Shown piece after piece: positions 37,235 through 46,766 of a stretch of 64,000 nt of DNA (within the stretch, counting starts at the first letter, position 1; every line of letters begins with the position of its first letter). The position numbers were made by a program, and so were the translations under genes. Below the pieces are notes generated by a model, which was not told the DNA's origin, made no database searches, and saw nothing but the letters and a program-made list of their open reading frames with translations. The DNA comes from Moritella sp. 5 (lineage in GTDB: Bacteria > Pseudomonadota > Gammaproteobacteria > Enterobacterales > Moritellaceae), in contig NZ_CP056122.1 in the NCBI RefSeq assembly GCF_018219455.1, positions 1,798,001-1,862,000 of the forward strand, read 5' to 3'.

Positions 37235-37563
37235 TATTATCCTATTTGTTATTAATGATGATTTAATTATTTTAGGTATGGCTTCTTAAATCGATTTCAC
37301 ATTAAGTGTCCCAAGAAAAAGTTGGGTACCATTAAGGCTGTGATTAATGTGCAACATGGTGAATGTACCAGCCCTAGCCAATAAGAGGTGCTGGTAATAT
37401 CATACACAGACCAGTACCCCTTTGGTAGTAAATTGTATTGGCGGGTGTAGGGTGGTTAATATGTGTTATTAAGTGAGATAAAAATCATCAACATGGGGCT
37501 ATTGAACATAACCGCTTGACTAGTACCATAGCAGCTTCAATATTTCGAGACAGGGTCGAAATT
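37235..37563. other. Intergenic region, no gene seen
   Basis: About 330 bases between two minus-strand genes. Several GGTAC/ACCAGTACC-like words occur at 37320-37430, but they form no clean repeat. The promoter of the 36803 gene should lie at the left end. No credible coding frame. Confidence 0.3.
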
Positions 37564-38421
37564 TTAAAGTGCTCTGTAGACTACAATTCCTGGTTTATCT
37601 TGGACATATTCTAAAAATGGTGTATCAACGACTTTCATATTTTTAGAGATAGATGATGCATTTCTATATACTGGTCCATTCTTCCCTCTAATAAATATCC
37701 CAGTATGGGTTACATCTAGTCCTTTTATGTTTGTATATATACCAATGTAGTCACCATTTTTAAGATTATTCACTACACTGTCATCTATACTTTCCCCTGG
37801 AATATATGTTATTTTTCTTGAGGTTATTGCTAATCCCTTGATGTAAGTTCCACCATCCTCTTTTTGATTTAATTCTTTTTGTATCGTTTTCGTGTTATCT
37901 GTTAAATCTTCTGTCACATCTTCAGCATTTCTGTCCCCATTATCATCTACATAAGTCCAGTCTGAAAAGAAATGTTTTCTTAATAAAAAATCTACTTCAC
38001 TATTTTTATATCGCGTGTTGATTAAATTATCTGAAAAATCATATGAGAAATCATATGATTTTCTTAAAGCTTCTACATAATCTAAAAAGGTAAAACAATC
38101 TAATGCTCTGAAATCTGCTACAAACCTTTCTTTTTCTATATCAGAGCCAATAAGACGGTTTTTCACATAGGACGAATCTAAGAATAATTTAGAAATAGCT
38201 TTAATCTTTTTTTGGTTGCTTTGATTTCTTTGTAAAATACGATCAAGCTTATTAGATTTTTTCTCATATAGAGATGCATAAAATTTAAAGTCACGAACTT
38301 TATGTTTATGAGTTAAAGCATCGTTGTCAAAATTAACATCATGCTCTCCTAGTGCCGCATAATTTGAGGTACTAAACAATAGTGCTGTGAGTAAAGATAT
38401 TGGTAAAACTTTTAACTTCAT
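37564..38421 (-). CDS. DUF1460 family (NlpC/P60-like) exported amidase-like protein
   Basis: A 285-residue exported protein; signal peptide about residues 1-22. The DUF1460 signature is seen as FRALDCFTFLDYVEALRKSY (putative catalytic cysteine), LLRKHFFSDWTYVDDNGDR, VTEDLTDNTKTIQKELNQK, ITYIPGE, NGDYIGIYTNIKGLDVTHTG (putative catalytic histidine) and a final GIVVYRAL. Members resemble N-acetylmuramoyl-L-alanine amidases with an NlpC/P60-like fold, so a cell-wall-related hydrolysis in the periplasm is likely. The gene is very AT-rich compared with its neighbours. Start ATG 38421 follows GGATTTTTATT. It is the only gene between an orphan plus-strand hairpin (38454-38477) and intergenic sequence, so it may have been inserted. 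Confidence 0.8.
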   Translation of the reverse strand: MKLKVLPISLLTALLFSTSNYAALGEHDVNFDNDALTHKHKVRDFKFYASLYEKKSNKLDRILQRNQSNQKKIKAISKLFLDSSYVKNRLIGSDIEKERFVADFRALDCFTFLDYVEALRKSYDFSYDFSDNLINTRYKNSEVDFLLRKHFFSDWTYVDDNGDRNAEDVTEDLTDNTKTIQKELNQKEDGGTYIKGLAITSRKITYIPGESIDDSVVNNLKNGDYIGIYTNIKGLDVTHTGIFIRGKNGPVYRNASSISKNMKVVDTPFLEYVQDKPGIVVYRAL

Positions 38422-38453
38422 AATAAAAATCCATTTTAGTGGTTTATTTAATT

Positions 38454-38477
38454 TGACCTCCTAATTGGAGGCTTTTT
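38454..38477 (+). terminator. Orphan terminator-like hairpin
   Basis: GACCTCC-TAATT-GGAGG followed by CTTTTTT, oriented to stop plus-strand transcription, yet no plus-strand gene lies before it. It shares GTGGTTTAT and the GACCTCCTAATTGGAGG core with the terminator at 36725-36750. Confidence 0.55.
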
Positions 38478-38570
38478 TGATTAGGGGCAGAGGTTTAATT
38501 TAGCAACTTAACGATAATGGGCTAACCATTAAGCTGCTAATTTATTAAATCAGAATAGAGGGAGGTTTAA

Positions 38571-40091
38571 TTAGAAAAAACCTAGCGGGTTCACATCATA
38601 ACTGACCAGTAAATTTTTGGTCTGCTGGTAATGCTCTAAAGCAACCTTATGAGTTTCACGGCCGACACCTGATTTTTTATATCCGCCAAACGCTGCGTGG
38701 GCAGGGTACATGTGGTAACAGTTCGTCCATACGCGGCCTGCTTGGATCTTACGGCCCATGCGGTAAGCTACATTCATGTCGCGACTCCAAACTCCCGCAC
38801 CTAAGCCAAATTCAGAATCATTGGCTAATTCAAGCGCTTCTTCTTCGGTTTTAAAGGTGGTTACTGCGATCACTGGTCCAAAAATTTCTTCTTGGAAGAT
38901 GCGCATATCATTCGTGCCTTTAAGCAGCGTTGGTTGGATATAAAATCCGTCTTCATAATCGGTATGTACTTCTTCAATATCGCCACCAATGAGTAGCTCT
39001 GCGCCTTCAGCTTTACCAATTTCAATATACTTTAAAATCTTATCAAATTGCTCTTGTGACGCTTGCGCACCAACCATAGTTTCGGTATCTAGCGGGTTAC
39101 CACGTTTGATTAATTTGGTACGTTCGATGATCTTAGCGACAAATTGCTCGTAGATGTCTTCGTGAACCAGTAATCGAGATGGGCAAGTACAGACTTCACC
39201 TTGGTTGAAATAGGCGAGTACTACACCTTCAATACATTTACTTAGATAAGCATCTTCATGATCCATGATATCTGGGAAGAAGATGTTCGGTGATTTTCCG
39301 CCCAGCTCGACCGTTGATGGAATAATGTTTTCGGCTGCACATTTCAGGATATGTGAACCAACAGGAGTGGAACCAGTAAAGGCTATTTTAGCAATACGAG
39401 TACTGCTAGCAAGGGCTTGACCTGCTTCAGCGCCATAGCCGTTGACGATATTCAGTACACCGGCTGGTAATAGATCTTCAATTAATTCCATTAATACTAA
39501 AATAGATGCAGGTGTTTGCTCTGCAGGTTTAAGGATCACGCAGTTACCAGCAGCCAGTGCAGGTGCGAGTTTCCATGCAGCCATAAGAATAGGGAAGTTC
39601 CAAGGAATGATCTGACCTACGACTCCAAGAGGTTCATGGAAGTGATAAGACACTGTGTTTTCGTCAATATCACCGATACTACCTTCTTGAGCACGTAAAC
39701 AACCTGCGAAATAACGGAAGTGATCAACCGCCAAAGGAATGTCTGCAGCTAATGTTTCTCGGATTGCTTTACCGTTATCCCAGGTTTCTGCTATTGCGAG
39801 TTGAGTCAGGTTTTCTTCTAAACGATCGGCTATTTTTAGCAGTATATTAGAACGGGCAGTAACAGATGTAGTACCCCAAGCATCTTTGGCTTTATGGGCG
39901 GCATCTAGTGCAAGTTCGATATCAAGGTGATTTGAGCGTGGTATTTGACAGATGACTTCGCCATTTATTGGGCTAATGTTATCAAAGTAACAGCCGTTTT
40001 GTGGCTCTACCCATTGGCCGCCAATGAAATTTTGGTAACGCGGTTTAAAATTAACAAGTGCATCTTGAGTACCTGGTGCTGCATAGATCAT
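38571..40091 (-). CDS. aldB: NAD(P)-dependent aldehyde dehydrogenase, AldB/ExaC type
   Basis: A 506-residue cytosolic dehydrogenase oxidising acetaldehyde or related short aldehydes to acids. It matches E. coli AldB closely along its length: [47 protein letters not shown] with the general-base glutamate, [16 protein letters not shown] with the catalytic cysteine, and [20 protein letters not shown] near the C-terminus. Length fits (AldB 512). AAAGGAAAG precedes ATG 40091. It is monocistronic, with an upstream region that contains five ATGTAA hexamers at regular spacing, probably a regulator site. The exact aldehyde cannot be told. Confidence 0.93.
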   Translation of the reverse strand: MIYAAPGTQDALVNFKPRYQNFIGGQWVEPQNGCYFDNISPINGEVICQIPRSNHLDIELALDAAHKAKDAWGTTSVTARSNILLKIADRLEENLTQLAIAETWDNGKAIRETLAADIPLAVDHFRYFAGCLRAQEGSIGDIDENTVSYHFHEPLGVVGQIIPWNFPILMAAWKLAPALAAGNCVILKPAEQTPASILVLMELIEDLLPAGVLNIVNGYGAEAGQALASSTRIAKIAFTGSTPVGSHILKCAAENIIPSTVELGGKSPNIFFPDIMDHEDAYLSKCIEGVVLAYFNQGEVCTCPSRLLVHEDIYEQFVAKIIERTKLIKRGNPLDTETMVGAQASQEQFDKILKYIEIGKAEGAELLIGGDIEEVHTDYEDGFYIQPTLLKGTNDMRIFQEEIFGPVIAVTTFKTEEEALELANDSEFGLGAGVWSRDMNVAYRMGRKIQAGRVWTNCYHMYPAHAAFGGYKKSGVGRETHKVALEHYQQTKNLLVSYDVNPLGFF

Positions 40092-40144
40092 AACTCTTTC
40101 CTTTGGTTATTGTTTTGATAAGCAATAATCCTATCATGATGCAA

Positions 40145-40209
40145 ATGTAATTAAACATAATGAAATGTAACGGAATGTAACCTATTAGGGGTAAATGTAA
40201 GATATGTAA
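40145..40209. promoter_or_regulatory. Five phased ATGTAA hexamers upstream of aldB
   Basis: ATGTAA occurs at 40145, 40165, 40175, 40195 and 40204, with start-to-start spacings of 20, 10, 20 and 9 bases, i.e. on one face of the helix. A related CTGTAA is at 40223. The array lies 54-118 bases before the aldB start, a plausible activator or repressor array. Confidence 0.5.
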
Positions 40210-40246
40210 CGTAATGCATTAACTGTAATATAACACTGGGTCGAAA

Positions 40247-40298
40247 AATTCGATAATACAGCCATAGTAGAGGTGTATTATGGCTGTATTATCGAATT
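40247..40298. terminator. 20-base-arm hairpin after hcr
   Basis: AATTCGATAATACAGCCATA (40247-40266) and TATGGCTGTATTATCGAATT (40279-40298) are perfect inverted repeats with a 12-base loop. On the minus strand the hairpin is followed by a TTTTT tract, so it should terminate the hcp-hcr transcript. Confidence 0.75.
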
Positions 40299-40330
40299 GG
40301 GAACCAGGATTTAAGTCACAAGATGATTCA

Positions 40331-41755
40331 TTAGCTTAATGCGACAGTCACATCATCTCTAAGAGTACTTGAGCAGGCTAATACAAACCCTTGCTCAACA
40401 TCTTCTTCGGTGAGGGTCTCGGTACTTGTCGACGTTACTGAACCTTTGGTTACTTTACACTTACAAGATCCACAAACCCCGGCGCGACATGCACCAATAA
40501 CGGGAACGCCATGCTTTTCTAATGCATCTAATAACAATGAACCTTGAATGACTTCTGCTTCAACCGCAAAGTCAGGGACGTGTAGCATGACACTTGTTTC
40601 TGTAGCGCCTGATGAGATCTGATCTTGTTGTTTGTTATCTGCTGCAGGTGTAAAGCTTTCTTGGAAGAAGTTGGCCATATCAAAGTCACTTTCTTGGGCT
40701 ATATTTTCAACCGCTTTCATGAAGCCGACAGGACCGCATAGGAAAATAGTGCGTTGATTTAGATCTGGATACAACTGTCGAATCACGTCGGCACTGACCA
40801 TGCCTGTTTGATGCGACAAGGCTCTGCTATTCGTCTTTTCATTCGTATTGTCATTAGCACTGAAACTCGCAAAGCCGTCACTGTTTTCTAATAGCAATTG
40901 CACTTTGAAATTACTATATTGCGTAAGTAACGTCTGCATTTCATCATGGAAGATAACGTTGTCTTTATCTCGGGCACAATGTAAAAATTCAATGTCAGCA
41001 TCGCTATTGTGCGCTAATAATGTCTTTGCTATCGACATGACTGGTGTGATACCACAACCTGCGCTGATAAGCAGCAGTTTAGATTTGTGCTTACAATCAC
41101 TGCTATTGAATTGACCCGCAATGTTTAATGCTGACAAGCTATCCCCGATACTTAAGTTATCTGCAAGCCAGTTAGAGACTAAGCCATCGGGTACGCGTTT
41201 AATGGTCAAACGTAACTGCTTTTGTTGTGGTGCTGAGCTAATTGAATAGGCGCGATAATGGGTTTTATTTTCTATCTTCACTGCTAAAGTAACAAATTGA
41301 CCGGGCTTAAAATCAAATAGTGCTTGATCTGCAGCTGCAAAGGTAAAGCTCATCGAGTCATGGGTTTCTGATTCACGCTTAACTAAGACTAATGGTGTTG
41401 CCGAAGGCGACCATGCTGCTGGTTTTAAATTTGGCTTGGTGATTGTTTCACCAAGTGAGAAATTCAGTTTTGGTGTTGAAAGCTTTGATGATGGTTTTGC
41501 TGAGCTTGGTTTTGTTGTGATCGTTGAATTATCACCACCGAGAGAAAAGCTAAGCTTTGGCGTTGCTAGTTTTGGTGATGAAAATTTCGGTGTTGATATT
41601 TTTAATGTAGATAGTGTTGGTGCTTGTAGTTTACTGCTTACAGGCGCTGGTTGTTCTTTGCTTGTCGCAGATTGACCTAATCCTGAGCTATTCAATTTAA
41701 GAGACTTAAGTACAGGTGGAGAAAGCGTTGAAGATGGTGTTTTTGTAGAAGACAT
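40331..41755 (-). CDS. hcr: Hcr, NADH oxidoreductase for hydroxylamine reductase, with N-terminal repeat extension
   Basis: A 474-residue flavo-iron-sulfur reductase that passes electrons from NADH to Hcp. FAD binding is seen at HYRAYSISSAP, NAD binding at AGCGITPV and LCGPVGFM, and the plant-type [2Fe-2S] site at CRAGVCGSCKCKV with a distal LACS. E. coli Hcr is about 322 residues; the extra ~120-150 N-terminal residues are a Ser/Pro/Thr/Lys-rich tract with two copies of TPKLxFSLGx and further STPKFSSPKLATPKLS units. The frame opens at TTG 41824, but ATG 41755 after ATAGGTG is the more credible start. It lies 116 bases after hcp and is cotranscribed with it. Confidence 0.92.
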   Translation of the reverse strand: MSSTKTPSSTLSPPVLKSLKLNSSGLGQSATSKEQPAPVSSKLQAPTLSTLKISTPKFSSPKLATPKLSFSLGGDNSTITTKPSSAKPSSKLSTPKLNFSLGETITKPNLKPAAWSPSATPLVLVKRESETHDSMSFTFAAADQALFDFKPGQFVTLAVKIENKTHYRAYSISSAPQQKQLRLTIKRVPDGLVSNWLADNLSIGDSLSALNIAGQFNSSDCKHKSKLLLISAGCGITPVMSIAKTLLAHNSDADIEFLHCARDKDNVIFHDEMQTLLTQYSNFKVQLLLENSDGFASFSANDNTNEKTNSRALSHQTGMVSADVIRQLYPDLNQRTIFLCGPVGFMKAVENIAQESDFDMANFFQESFTPAADNKQQDQISSGATETSVMLHVPDFAVEAEVIQGSLLLDALEKHGVPVIGACRAGVCGSCKCKVTKGSVTSTSTETLTEEDVEQGFVLACSSTLRDDVTVALS

Positions 41756-41820
41756 GATTGCACCTATCGCAGTGATAATTGAAGGTTTGGATGGTTTATG
41801 GCGTGTCGAATGTACTTTAA

Positions 41821-41844
41821 CCAATGCGAATATGATCGCATTGG
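41821..41844. other. Inverted repeat between hcp and hcr
   Basis: CCAATGCGA (41821-41829) and TCGCATTGG (41836-41844), six-base loop, a perfect 9-base stem in the 116-base hcp-hcr gap. There is no T tract, so a partial attenuator or RNA-processing hairpin that lowers hcr relative to hcp is the likeliest role. Confidence 0.5.
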
Positions 41845-41871
41845 CTAGAGAATACTATTTACCAGCTAGTA

Positions 41872-43536
41872 TTATTTACCCGCTAACATGGTCGCTAAGT
41901 CAGCATCAACGTCACCAATACTGCGCATATCAAAGTTATCTTGTAATGCTTTGATCAAGTTGTCAGTCAAGAACGCTGGCGCTGTCGGACCGGTATAAAT
42001 ACCTTTGATACCTAACGCGAATAACGTCAGTAGCACCACGATGGCTTTTTGTTCAAACCAAGACAATACGATGCTTAATGGCAGTTCGTTTACGCCGCAA
42101 TCAAACTCTTCTGCTAATGCTAATACCAGTTGGATAGCGGAGTAAGTATCGTTGCATTGACCAACATCTAATAAACGTGGGATACCATTGATATCACCAA
42201 ATTCTTTTTTGTTGAAACGGTATTTACCACAAGCTAAGGTTAATACTACCGAGTCCTTCGGCGTATTCACGGCTAAATCAGTGAAGTAACTGCGCTCTGA
42301 CTTATCACCGTCACAGCCGCCGATTAAGAAGAAGTGTTTGATATTACCTGCTTTCACTTCATTGATAACGGTAGGTGCCGCTTCCATTAATGCATTGCGG
42401 CCAAAGCCGACTGTGATCTTGTGTTCAATTTCGGTGTGCGCAATACCAGATTGAGCTAAGGCACATTCGATCACTTGTGAGAAATCATCGCCTTCAATAT
42501 GCACAACGCCAGGCCAGCCAACAATACTACGGGTGAATAGGCGATCTGCGTATTGACCCACATTCGGATTGATTAGACAGTTAGATGTCATTACGATAGC
42601 ACCGGGGAAGTTAGCAAATTCTTTTTGCTGATTTTGCCAAGCACTACCGAAGTTGCCAACCAAGTGTGGGTATTTGTTAAGTTCAGGGTAACCGTGTGCA
42701 GGTAACATTTCACCGTTGGTATAAACATTGATCCCTTTACCTTCGGTTTGTTGCAGGATCTTTTCTAAATCATGTAAGTCATGACCAGAAACCAGAATAC
42801 ACTTACCAGCAACCGGCTTTACGTTTACTTGAGTTGGTTGTGGATGACCAAAGGTATCTGTCTCACCTTTGTCTAGCATTTCCATAATACGGTAGTTTAG
42901 TAAACCAATTTGCATTGATGTTTCTAATAACGTATTTGCATCCGTCGGTTCAGTGCCTAAGAATGCCATGATCTGATGATATTCACCGCTCACTGATTCG
43001 TCACTTTGGCCAAGTACGTTTGCGTGTTCCATGTATGCTGCAGCACCCTTAAGGCCGTATAAACATAATAAACGCAAACCAATAATGTCTTCGTGTAATT
43101 CGTCATGACCACGGTTAACCGCCGCTTCGGGTGCAAAATTCATGACTTCTTCAGCGGTTGCTGGTAATACAAATTGTGCAGCAGGAGATAATTCAGGTAA
43201 CGCTTCGCCCGCCGCTGCTGCAGCAGCCATTACTTGCGTGCGTAGTTGGATTTTGTAACGCTCAGCAATTTCAGTGTATTCAGTAATACGCTCTGGCACA
43301 AAGTTAACGTTGGTTAGCGTCGAGAAAAATGCACGTGGTGCCCAAGCATCGATCTCAGCATCAATGATGTTGTATTTACGTGCTAGCTCGGCCCAAAAAG
43401 ACACGCCTTGTAAATTAAATACGAGTACGTCTTGTAGGTCTGAAACATCAGCCGTTTTACCACACATACCTTGAGTATAAGAACAGCCTTTCGACACAGG
43501 GGTTTGAACAGTTTGCTCACATTGAATACAGAACAT
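41872..43536 (-). CDS. hcp: Hydroxylamine reductase / hybrid cluster protein Hcp
   Basis: A 554-residue cytosolic iron-sulfur protein with a proximal cluster and the 4Fe-2S-2O hybrid cluster. It reduces NO (and hydroxylamine in vitro) and drives S-nitrosylation relay in E. coli. The N-terminal cysteines C3, C6, C18 and C25 in the E. coli spacing bind the proximal cluster. Other diagnostic stretches are [70 protein letters not shown] and [26 protein letters not shown] precedes ATG 43536. A sigma-54 -24/-12 element and two NorR sites lie upstream, so it is expected to be NO-induced. Confidence 0.97.
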   Translation of the reverse strand: MFCIQCEQTVQTPVSKGCSYTQGMCGKTADVSDLQDVLVFNLQGVSFWAELARKYNIIDAEIDAWAPRAFFSTLTNVNFVPERITEYTEIAERYKIQLRTQVMAAAAAAGEALPELSPAAQFVLPATAEEVMNFAPEAAVNRGHDELHEDIIGLRLLCLYGLKGAAAYMEHANVLGQSDESVSGEYHQIMAFLGTEPTDANTLLETSMQIGLLNYRIMEMLDKGETDTFGHPQPTQVNVKPVAGKCILVSGHDLHDLEKILQQTEGKGINVYTNGEMLPAHGYPELNKYPHLVGNFGSAWQNQQKEFANFPGAIVMTSNCLINPNVGQYADRLFTRSIVGWPGVVHIEGDDFSQVIECALAQSGIAHTEIEHKITVGFGRNALMEAAPTVINEVKAGNIKHFFLIGGCDGDKSERSYFTDLAVNTPKDSVVLTLACGKYRFNKKEFGDINGIPRLLDVGQCNDTYSAIQLVLALAEEFDCGVNELPLSIVLSWFEQKAIVVLLTLFALGIKGIYTGPTAPAFLTDNLIKALQDNFDMRSIGDVDADLATMLAGK

Positions 43537-43603
43537 TTAAGACTCCATTATAATTATAATTATATTATTGATATCGAATTAACGATGATCTCGGGATCTA
43601 TAT

Positions 43604-43620
43604 TGCACTGAACGTGCCAA
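43604..43620 (-). promoter_or_regulatory. Sigma-54 promoter of hcp-hcr
   Basis: On the minus strand TTGGCACGTTCAGTGCAA contains the -24 element TGGCAC and a -12 element GTGC in correct spacing (consensus TGGCAC-N5-TTGC). It lies about 70 bases before the hcp start and downstream of two NorR sites. Confidence 0.75.
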
Positions 43621-43671
43621 GTTTTATCTGTTTGATATTTATCGTTTTTATGTTTTTTGTATATTGAGTTC

Positions 43672-43711
43672 GATGTACTAACTACATCAATGCTGATGTG
43701 ATTAGTACATC
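43672..43711. promoter_or_regulatory. Two NorR enhancer sites upstream of hcp
   Basis: GATGTACTAACTACATC (43672-43688) and GATGTGATTAGTACATC (43695-43711) share the format GATGT-N7-ACATC, i.e. the GT-N7-AC NorR core, with centres 23 bases apart. They lie upstream of the sigma-54 promoter, as enhancer sites should. Confidence 0.78.
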
Positions 43712-43732
43712 ATTAATGGTTATCGATGTGTT

Positions 43733-45301
43733 TTAAACTAACGCGACTGCACGTAACGCTTTGGGCTTAATTCCGAGTTTTTTTCCCATTTTATATAAAT
43801 TACCGCGATCCATTTGTAAGAATTCTGCGGCTTGTGCCCAAACAAAGTTTGATTGCTGCAGCGCATGCGAAATGAGCTTGGTTTGATACACTTCTACTGC
43901 GCCCCGTAGTTCAAACGATGTCGTAGGCAAGTCATTTATTTCTGTTTCTGCTTCGAATGAGGCAGTCTGGCTTACTTCATCGGATAAGTGCTGCTGTAAA
44001 ATCAGGCTTTGTTGTGCTTGAATAGCCCGTAACCCTGCACGCATTAAGGTATGTTCTAATTCGCGTACGTTCCCCGGCCAACTGTAGTGATTAAGTGCGG
44101 TTAATGCTTGTGGGTGCAGTTGCAATTTAGCCACATTAAATTGTGAACGAACCCGATCAAGAATATGCCCAGATAATACCGCAACATCCCCCCAGCGGTC
44201 TCGCAGTGGTGGCACGTTAATAGGAAATACATTTAAACGGTGGAACAGGTCACTACGAAAGCGGCCTGCTGCGACTTCTTCGGTTAAATTACGGTTAGTT
44301 GCAGCGATAATGCGGACATTTATCATTAAGTTCTTATCTGCACCGACTCGCTGTACTTCACCTTGCTGAATAACTCGCAGTAGTTTGGCCTGCATTAATA
44401 AGGGTAATTCACCAATTTCATCTAAGAATATAGTGCCGCCATCGGCCAACTCAAATTTACCCGGCCGATTACTGATAGCACCTGTAAATGCCCCCTTAAC
44501 ATGACCAAATAATTCACTCTCAGCCAGACTTTCGGGCAATGCCGCGCAGTTTACGTAAATCATAGGTTGTGTTGCGCGTGAGGAATTGGAGTGGATAGCA
44601 TGGGCGACTAACTCTTTCCCTGTGCCTGTTTCACCACTGATTAATACAGCATAATTGGAATAAGCCACCATGTTAATATTGTTACGCAGAGCTTGCATTT
44701 CGGGACTTATACCGACCAATTCACCGCCTTTATTCCGGGCTTCTTGAATGAGCACTTGGTTCATATTTTGCTGTTGCTGGTGGCTTTTTCGTAGGGCCTC
44801 AACTTGATTTACATTGCGAATGGTTGCAGCGGCTAATGCTGCAAAGGTGGCAACGGTTATATTGTCAATGCGCTTGAAAGCGCCGACCTGCATGGCGTCA
44901 AGGGTGATAAGGCCAACCAAATGATCTTCAACATATAAGCTACAACCCATGCAGTCATGCACGTCTATCGACCGATTCGGATCGTCTTTTAATAACCCGT
45001 CAAAGGGGTCGGGCAAGGTTGAGCTTGCGGGAAAGCGCACAGGTTCTCGGTTGGCTAGAATAGCTTGTAGGCGAGGGTGCTGCTGCGGGTCGAATCGTTG
45101 GCCTAATACTTCATCAGATAAGCCATTGACGGCAGCTGCCGATAATAACCCTTCATCGTCAAGAATGAACAAAGCACTGGCATCACAAGGTAGAACCGAC
45201 TGTAACGACTGCATCAAACGTTGGTAATGATGACCTGACGGTAAATTTAAATTGAGATCGAGTGCAATTTGTAACATCGCTTGGTCGAGAGGAGTTTGCA
45301 T
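43733..45301 (-). CDS. norR: NorR, NO-responsive sigma-54-dependent activator
   Basis: A 522-residue enhancer-binding protein. The GAF domain (about 1-170) contains [20 protein letters not shown], with the cysteine that ligates the non-haem iron binding NO in E. coli NorR. The AAA+ domain has Walker [13 protein letters not shown] near residues 220-230, the sigma-54 contact loop GAFTGA near 270, and [14 protein letters not shown] Fis-type HTH ends the protein ([18 protein letters not shown]). Upstream of norR itself (45325-45341) is a third site of the same format, suggesting autoregulation. It is adjacent to hcp-hcr and apparently does not control norVW here. Confidence 0.95.
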   Translation of the reverse strand: MQTPLDQAMLQIALDLNLNLPSGHHYQRLMQSLQSVLPCDASALFILDDEGLLSAAAVNGLSDEVLGQRFDPQQHPRLQAILANREPVRFPASSTLPDPFDGLLKDDPNRSIDVHDCMGCSLYVEDHLVGLITLDAMQVGAFKRIDNITVATFAALAAATIRNVNQVEALRKSHQQQQNMNQVLIQEARNKGGELVGISPEMQALRNNINMVAYSNYAVLISGETGTGKELVAHAIHSNSSRATQPMIYVNCAALPESLAESELFGHVKGAFTGAISNRPGKFELADGGTIFLDEIGELPLLMQAKLLRVIQQGEVQRVGADKNLMINVRIIAATNRNLTEEVAAGRFRSDLFHRLNVFPINVPPLRDRWGDVAVLSGHILDRVRSQFNVAKLQLHPQALTALNHYSWPGNVRELEHTLMRAGLRAIQAQQSLILQQHLSDEVSQTASFEAETEINDLPTTSFELRGAVEVYQTKLISHALQQSNFVWAQAAEFLQMDRGNLYKMGKKLGIKPKALRAVALV

Positions 45302-45324
45302 ACGTAGGCCTTAATATCGAGAGT

Positions 45325-45341
45325 GATGTGATTTTTACATC
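45325..45341. promoter_or_regulatory. NorR site upstream of norR
   Basis: GATGTGATTTTTACATC has the same GATGT-N7-ACATC format as the two sites before hcp. It lies 24 bases before the norR start codon, where NorR binding would be expected to repress its own gene. Confidence 0.65.
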
Positions 45342-45650
45342 GAGGTTAATGGCTGTAAATACTTGTGTGCAGAAAGGCTTGGATAACAAAAGCTTTGTTG
45401 ATCTTGATTAATATTATAAGGGATTATTGCAGTCTATTTGTTCAAGCTGGCTAGTCTAGTCGATCGAACTTACCTATAAATTCATTAACCATACTTCCAT
45501 CTCATTGTTTATTAAATTTTTGTTTCATTTAGATTTTAGTTTGATGCTTATAACTAAGTAATGTAATGATGATACGTGTGTTGTATCAACAGTGATTAGA
45601 CACAAGGAAGTTATTATAAACAACCACTTATAATTTGGGATGGAGTCGCT

Positions 45651-46079
45651 ATGGGTAGGTCTAGTAATAGAGTCGGAAGTCGGTCTGGAAATAGAACTGG
45701 AAGTAATTCGGGAAATAAAAGTATCGCCGTTATTTTCTTTCAAATACTGATTGATTTGGGCGAATTATCGCTCGACAAAAAGTATGCTAACTTGTGGTTT
45801 TTATGGCTAGGCTGGCTAGGCGTAACGGGTCTATTATTTGTCATATATGATAAAACCAGTGACGTTGTACCATTAGTAATCGGTATTGTGTCTGGTGTGA
45901 GTTTATTTTTTATTGCTCTGGCAATGATTCGGAAAGTGTTTAATTACTTGGTCGGTAAGTATCGTGATAATGGATTAGCGATATCGATATCTTTAATTTT
46001 TCTGGTTGTAAATACGGTGTTCTCTGTTGGTTTAGTTTTATCAATAATAAAAGCTTCGGGTGTTTCTGTGCTTGGTTAA
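45651..46079 (+). CDS. Hypothetical membrane protein with Gly/Ser/Asn-rich leader
   Basis: A 142-residue protein. The first 24 residues repeat the pattern GSRSGN/GNRTGS/SNSGN and are basic. Three hydrophobic segments follow at about 48-66, 72-92 and 108-132, so it is predicted to sit in the inner membrane with the leader cytosolic. No family is recognised and no conserved motif is evident. Start ATG 45651 has GGAG upstream. The nearest neighbour on the same strand (46155) is unrelated by sequence, so an operon is uncertain. Confidence 0.6.
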   Translation: MGRSSNRVGSRSGNRTGSNSGNKSIAVIFFQILIDLGELSLDKKYANLWFLWLGWLGVTGLLFVIYDKTSDVVPLVIGIVSGVSLFFIALAMIRKVFNYLVGKYRDNGLAISISLIFLVVNTVFSVGLVLSIIKASGVSVLG

Positions 46080-46157
46080 GCTGAAGCGTGTTTTAAGTTG
46101 CTTATAGCTATGTATAATATGCGCTGTTTAATAATAGAAATATAGGCGTAGTGCGTG

Positions 46158-46703
46158 ATGACAAACAAAGGTCTTGGTTGTTCTAAATTTACTTTTGCTG
46201 TGTATCTAGCAAATACTCCTAATATGTTGGAGTACCAAGGTATAAATAGCGTTAGTTCACTGGTGACTGGAGAAGTTAATGCCATAGGTCAAGCATGTGG
46301 CAATGGCTGGCGTAAAGTTTTTAACGTCTATGCCAAATTGTTGTATGCATTAAATCCGGATCATTTTTCGTTTGCGCAGCGGGCGCCTACTTGGCAAATG
46401 TATCGAGACGAACATTTGTTACAAGCAGGTAGTAAAACAGCATTGCTATTCAGCCCACCTTTGTTTGATGCTAATGAACAGATAATTCACATTATATGTG
46501 GACGTACTTATGCCAAGCAACTACTAGCATCTGGTGAATTAGAGGCTAACTTAATTTGGTTAGATGAAGAGTTTGCTATTGATACTGCAAAGCGTTTAAT
46601 TGTTTGCCCTTATTTTGATTACCGACAGTTATCCAATATCAAAATTGAACGTTTATCAGCGATGTTAAGTCAGTTAGTGAATAACATGAAAACAAAGTAC
46701 TAA
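46158..46703 (+). CDS. Hypothetical protein (DUF6942-like)
   Basis: A 181-residue cytosolic protein with no signal peptide or membrane segment. Visible conserved-looking phrases are FAVYLANTPNM, VNAIGQACGNGWRKVFNVYA, ALLFSPPLFDANEQIIHIIC and LIVCPYFDYRQLSNIKIERL. I recall similar proteins in Shewanella and Vibrio annotated DUF6942, function unknown; this link is from memory. GTG 46155 immediately precedes ATG 46158; either may be used with AGG at 46144. Followed by a good bidirectional terminator. Confidence 0.6.
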   Translation: MTNKGLGCSKFTFAVYLANTPNMLEYQGINSVSSLVTGEVNAIGQACGNGWRKVFNVYAKLLYALNPDHFSFAQRAPTWQMYRDEHLLQAGSKTALLFSPPLFDANEQIIHIICGRTYAKQLLASGELEANLIWLDEEFAIDTAKRLIVCPYFDYRQLSNIKIERLSAMLSQLVNNMKTKY

Positions 46704-46719
46704 TACAGCTACAGTGTTG

Positions 46720-46760
46720 AATAAACCTATCAAGGCGCAAGGCGGTTCGATAGGTTTATT
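46720..46760. terminator. Bidirectional terminator
   Basis: AATAAACCTATC (46720-46731) pairs perfectly with GATAGGTTTATT (46749-46760) across a 17-base GC-rich loop, between convergent genes. Confidence 0.7.
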
Positions 46761-46766
46761 CAGAAC

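Noticed and set aside
41755-41824. hcr starting at TTG 41824
   Set aside because: That extension overlaps the inverted repeat between hcp and hcr and has no ribosome site; ATG 41755 is better supported.
43631-43669. T-rich stretch between the sigma-54 promoter and the NorR sites as a terminator
   Set aside because: No stem precedes it, and the flanking NorR sites and sigma-54 promoter explain the spacing.
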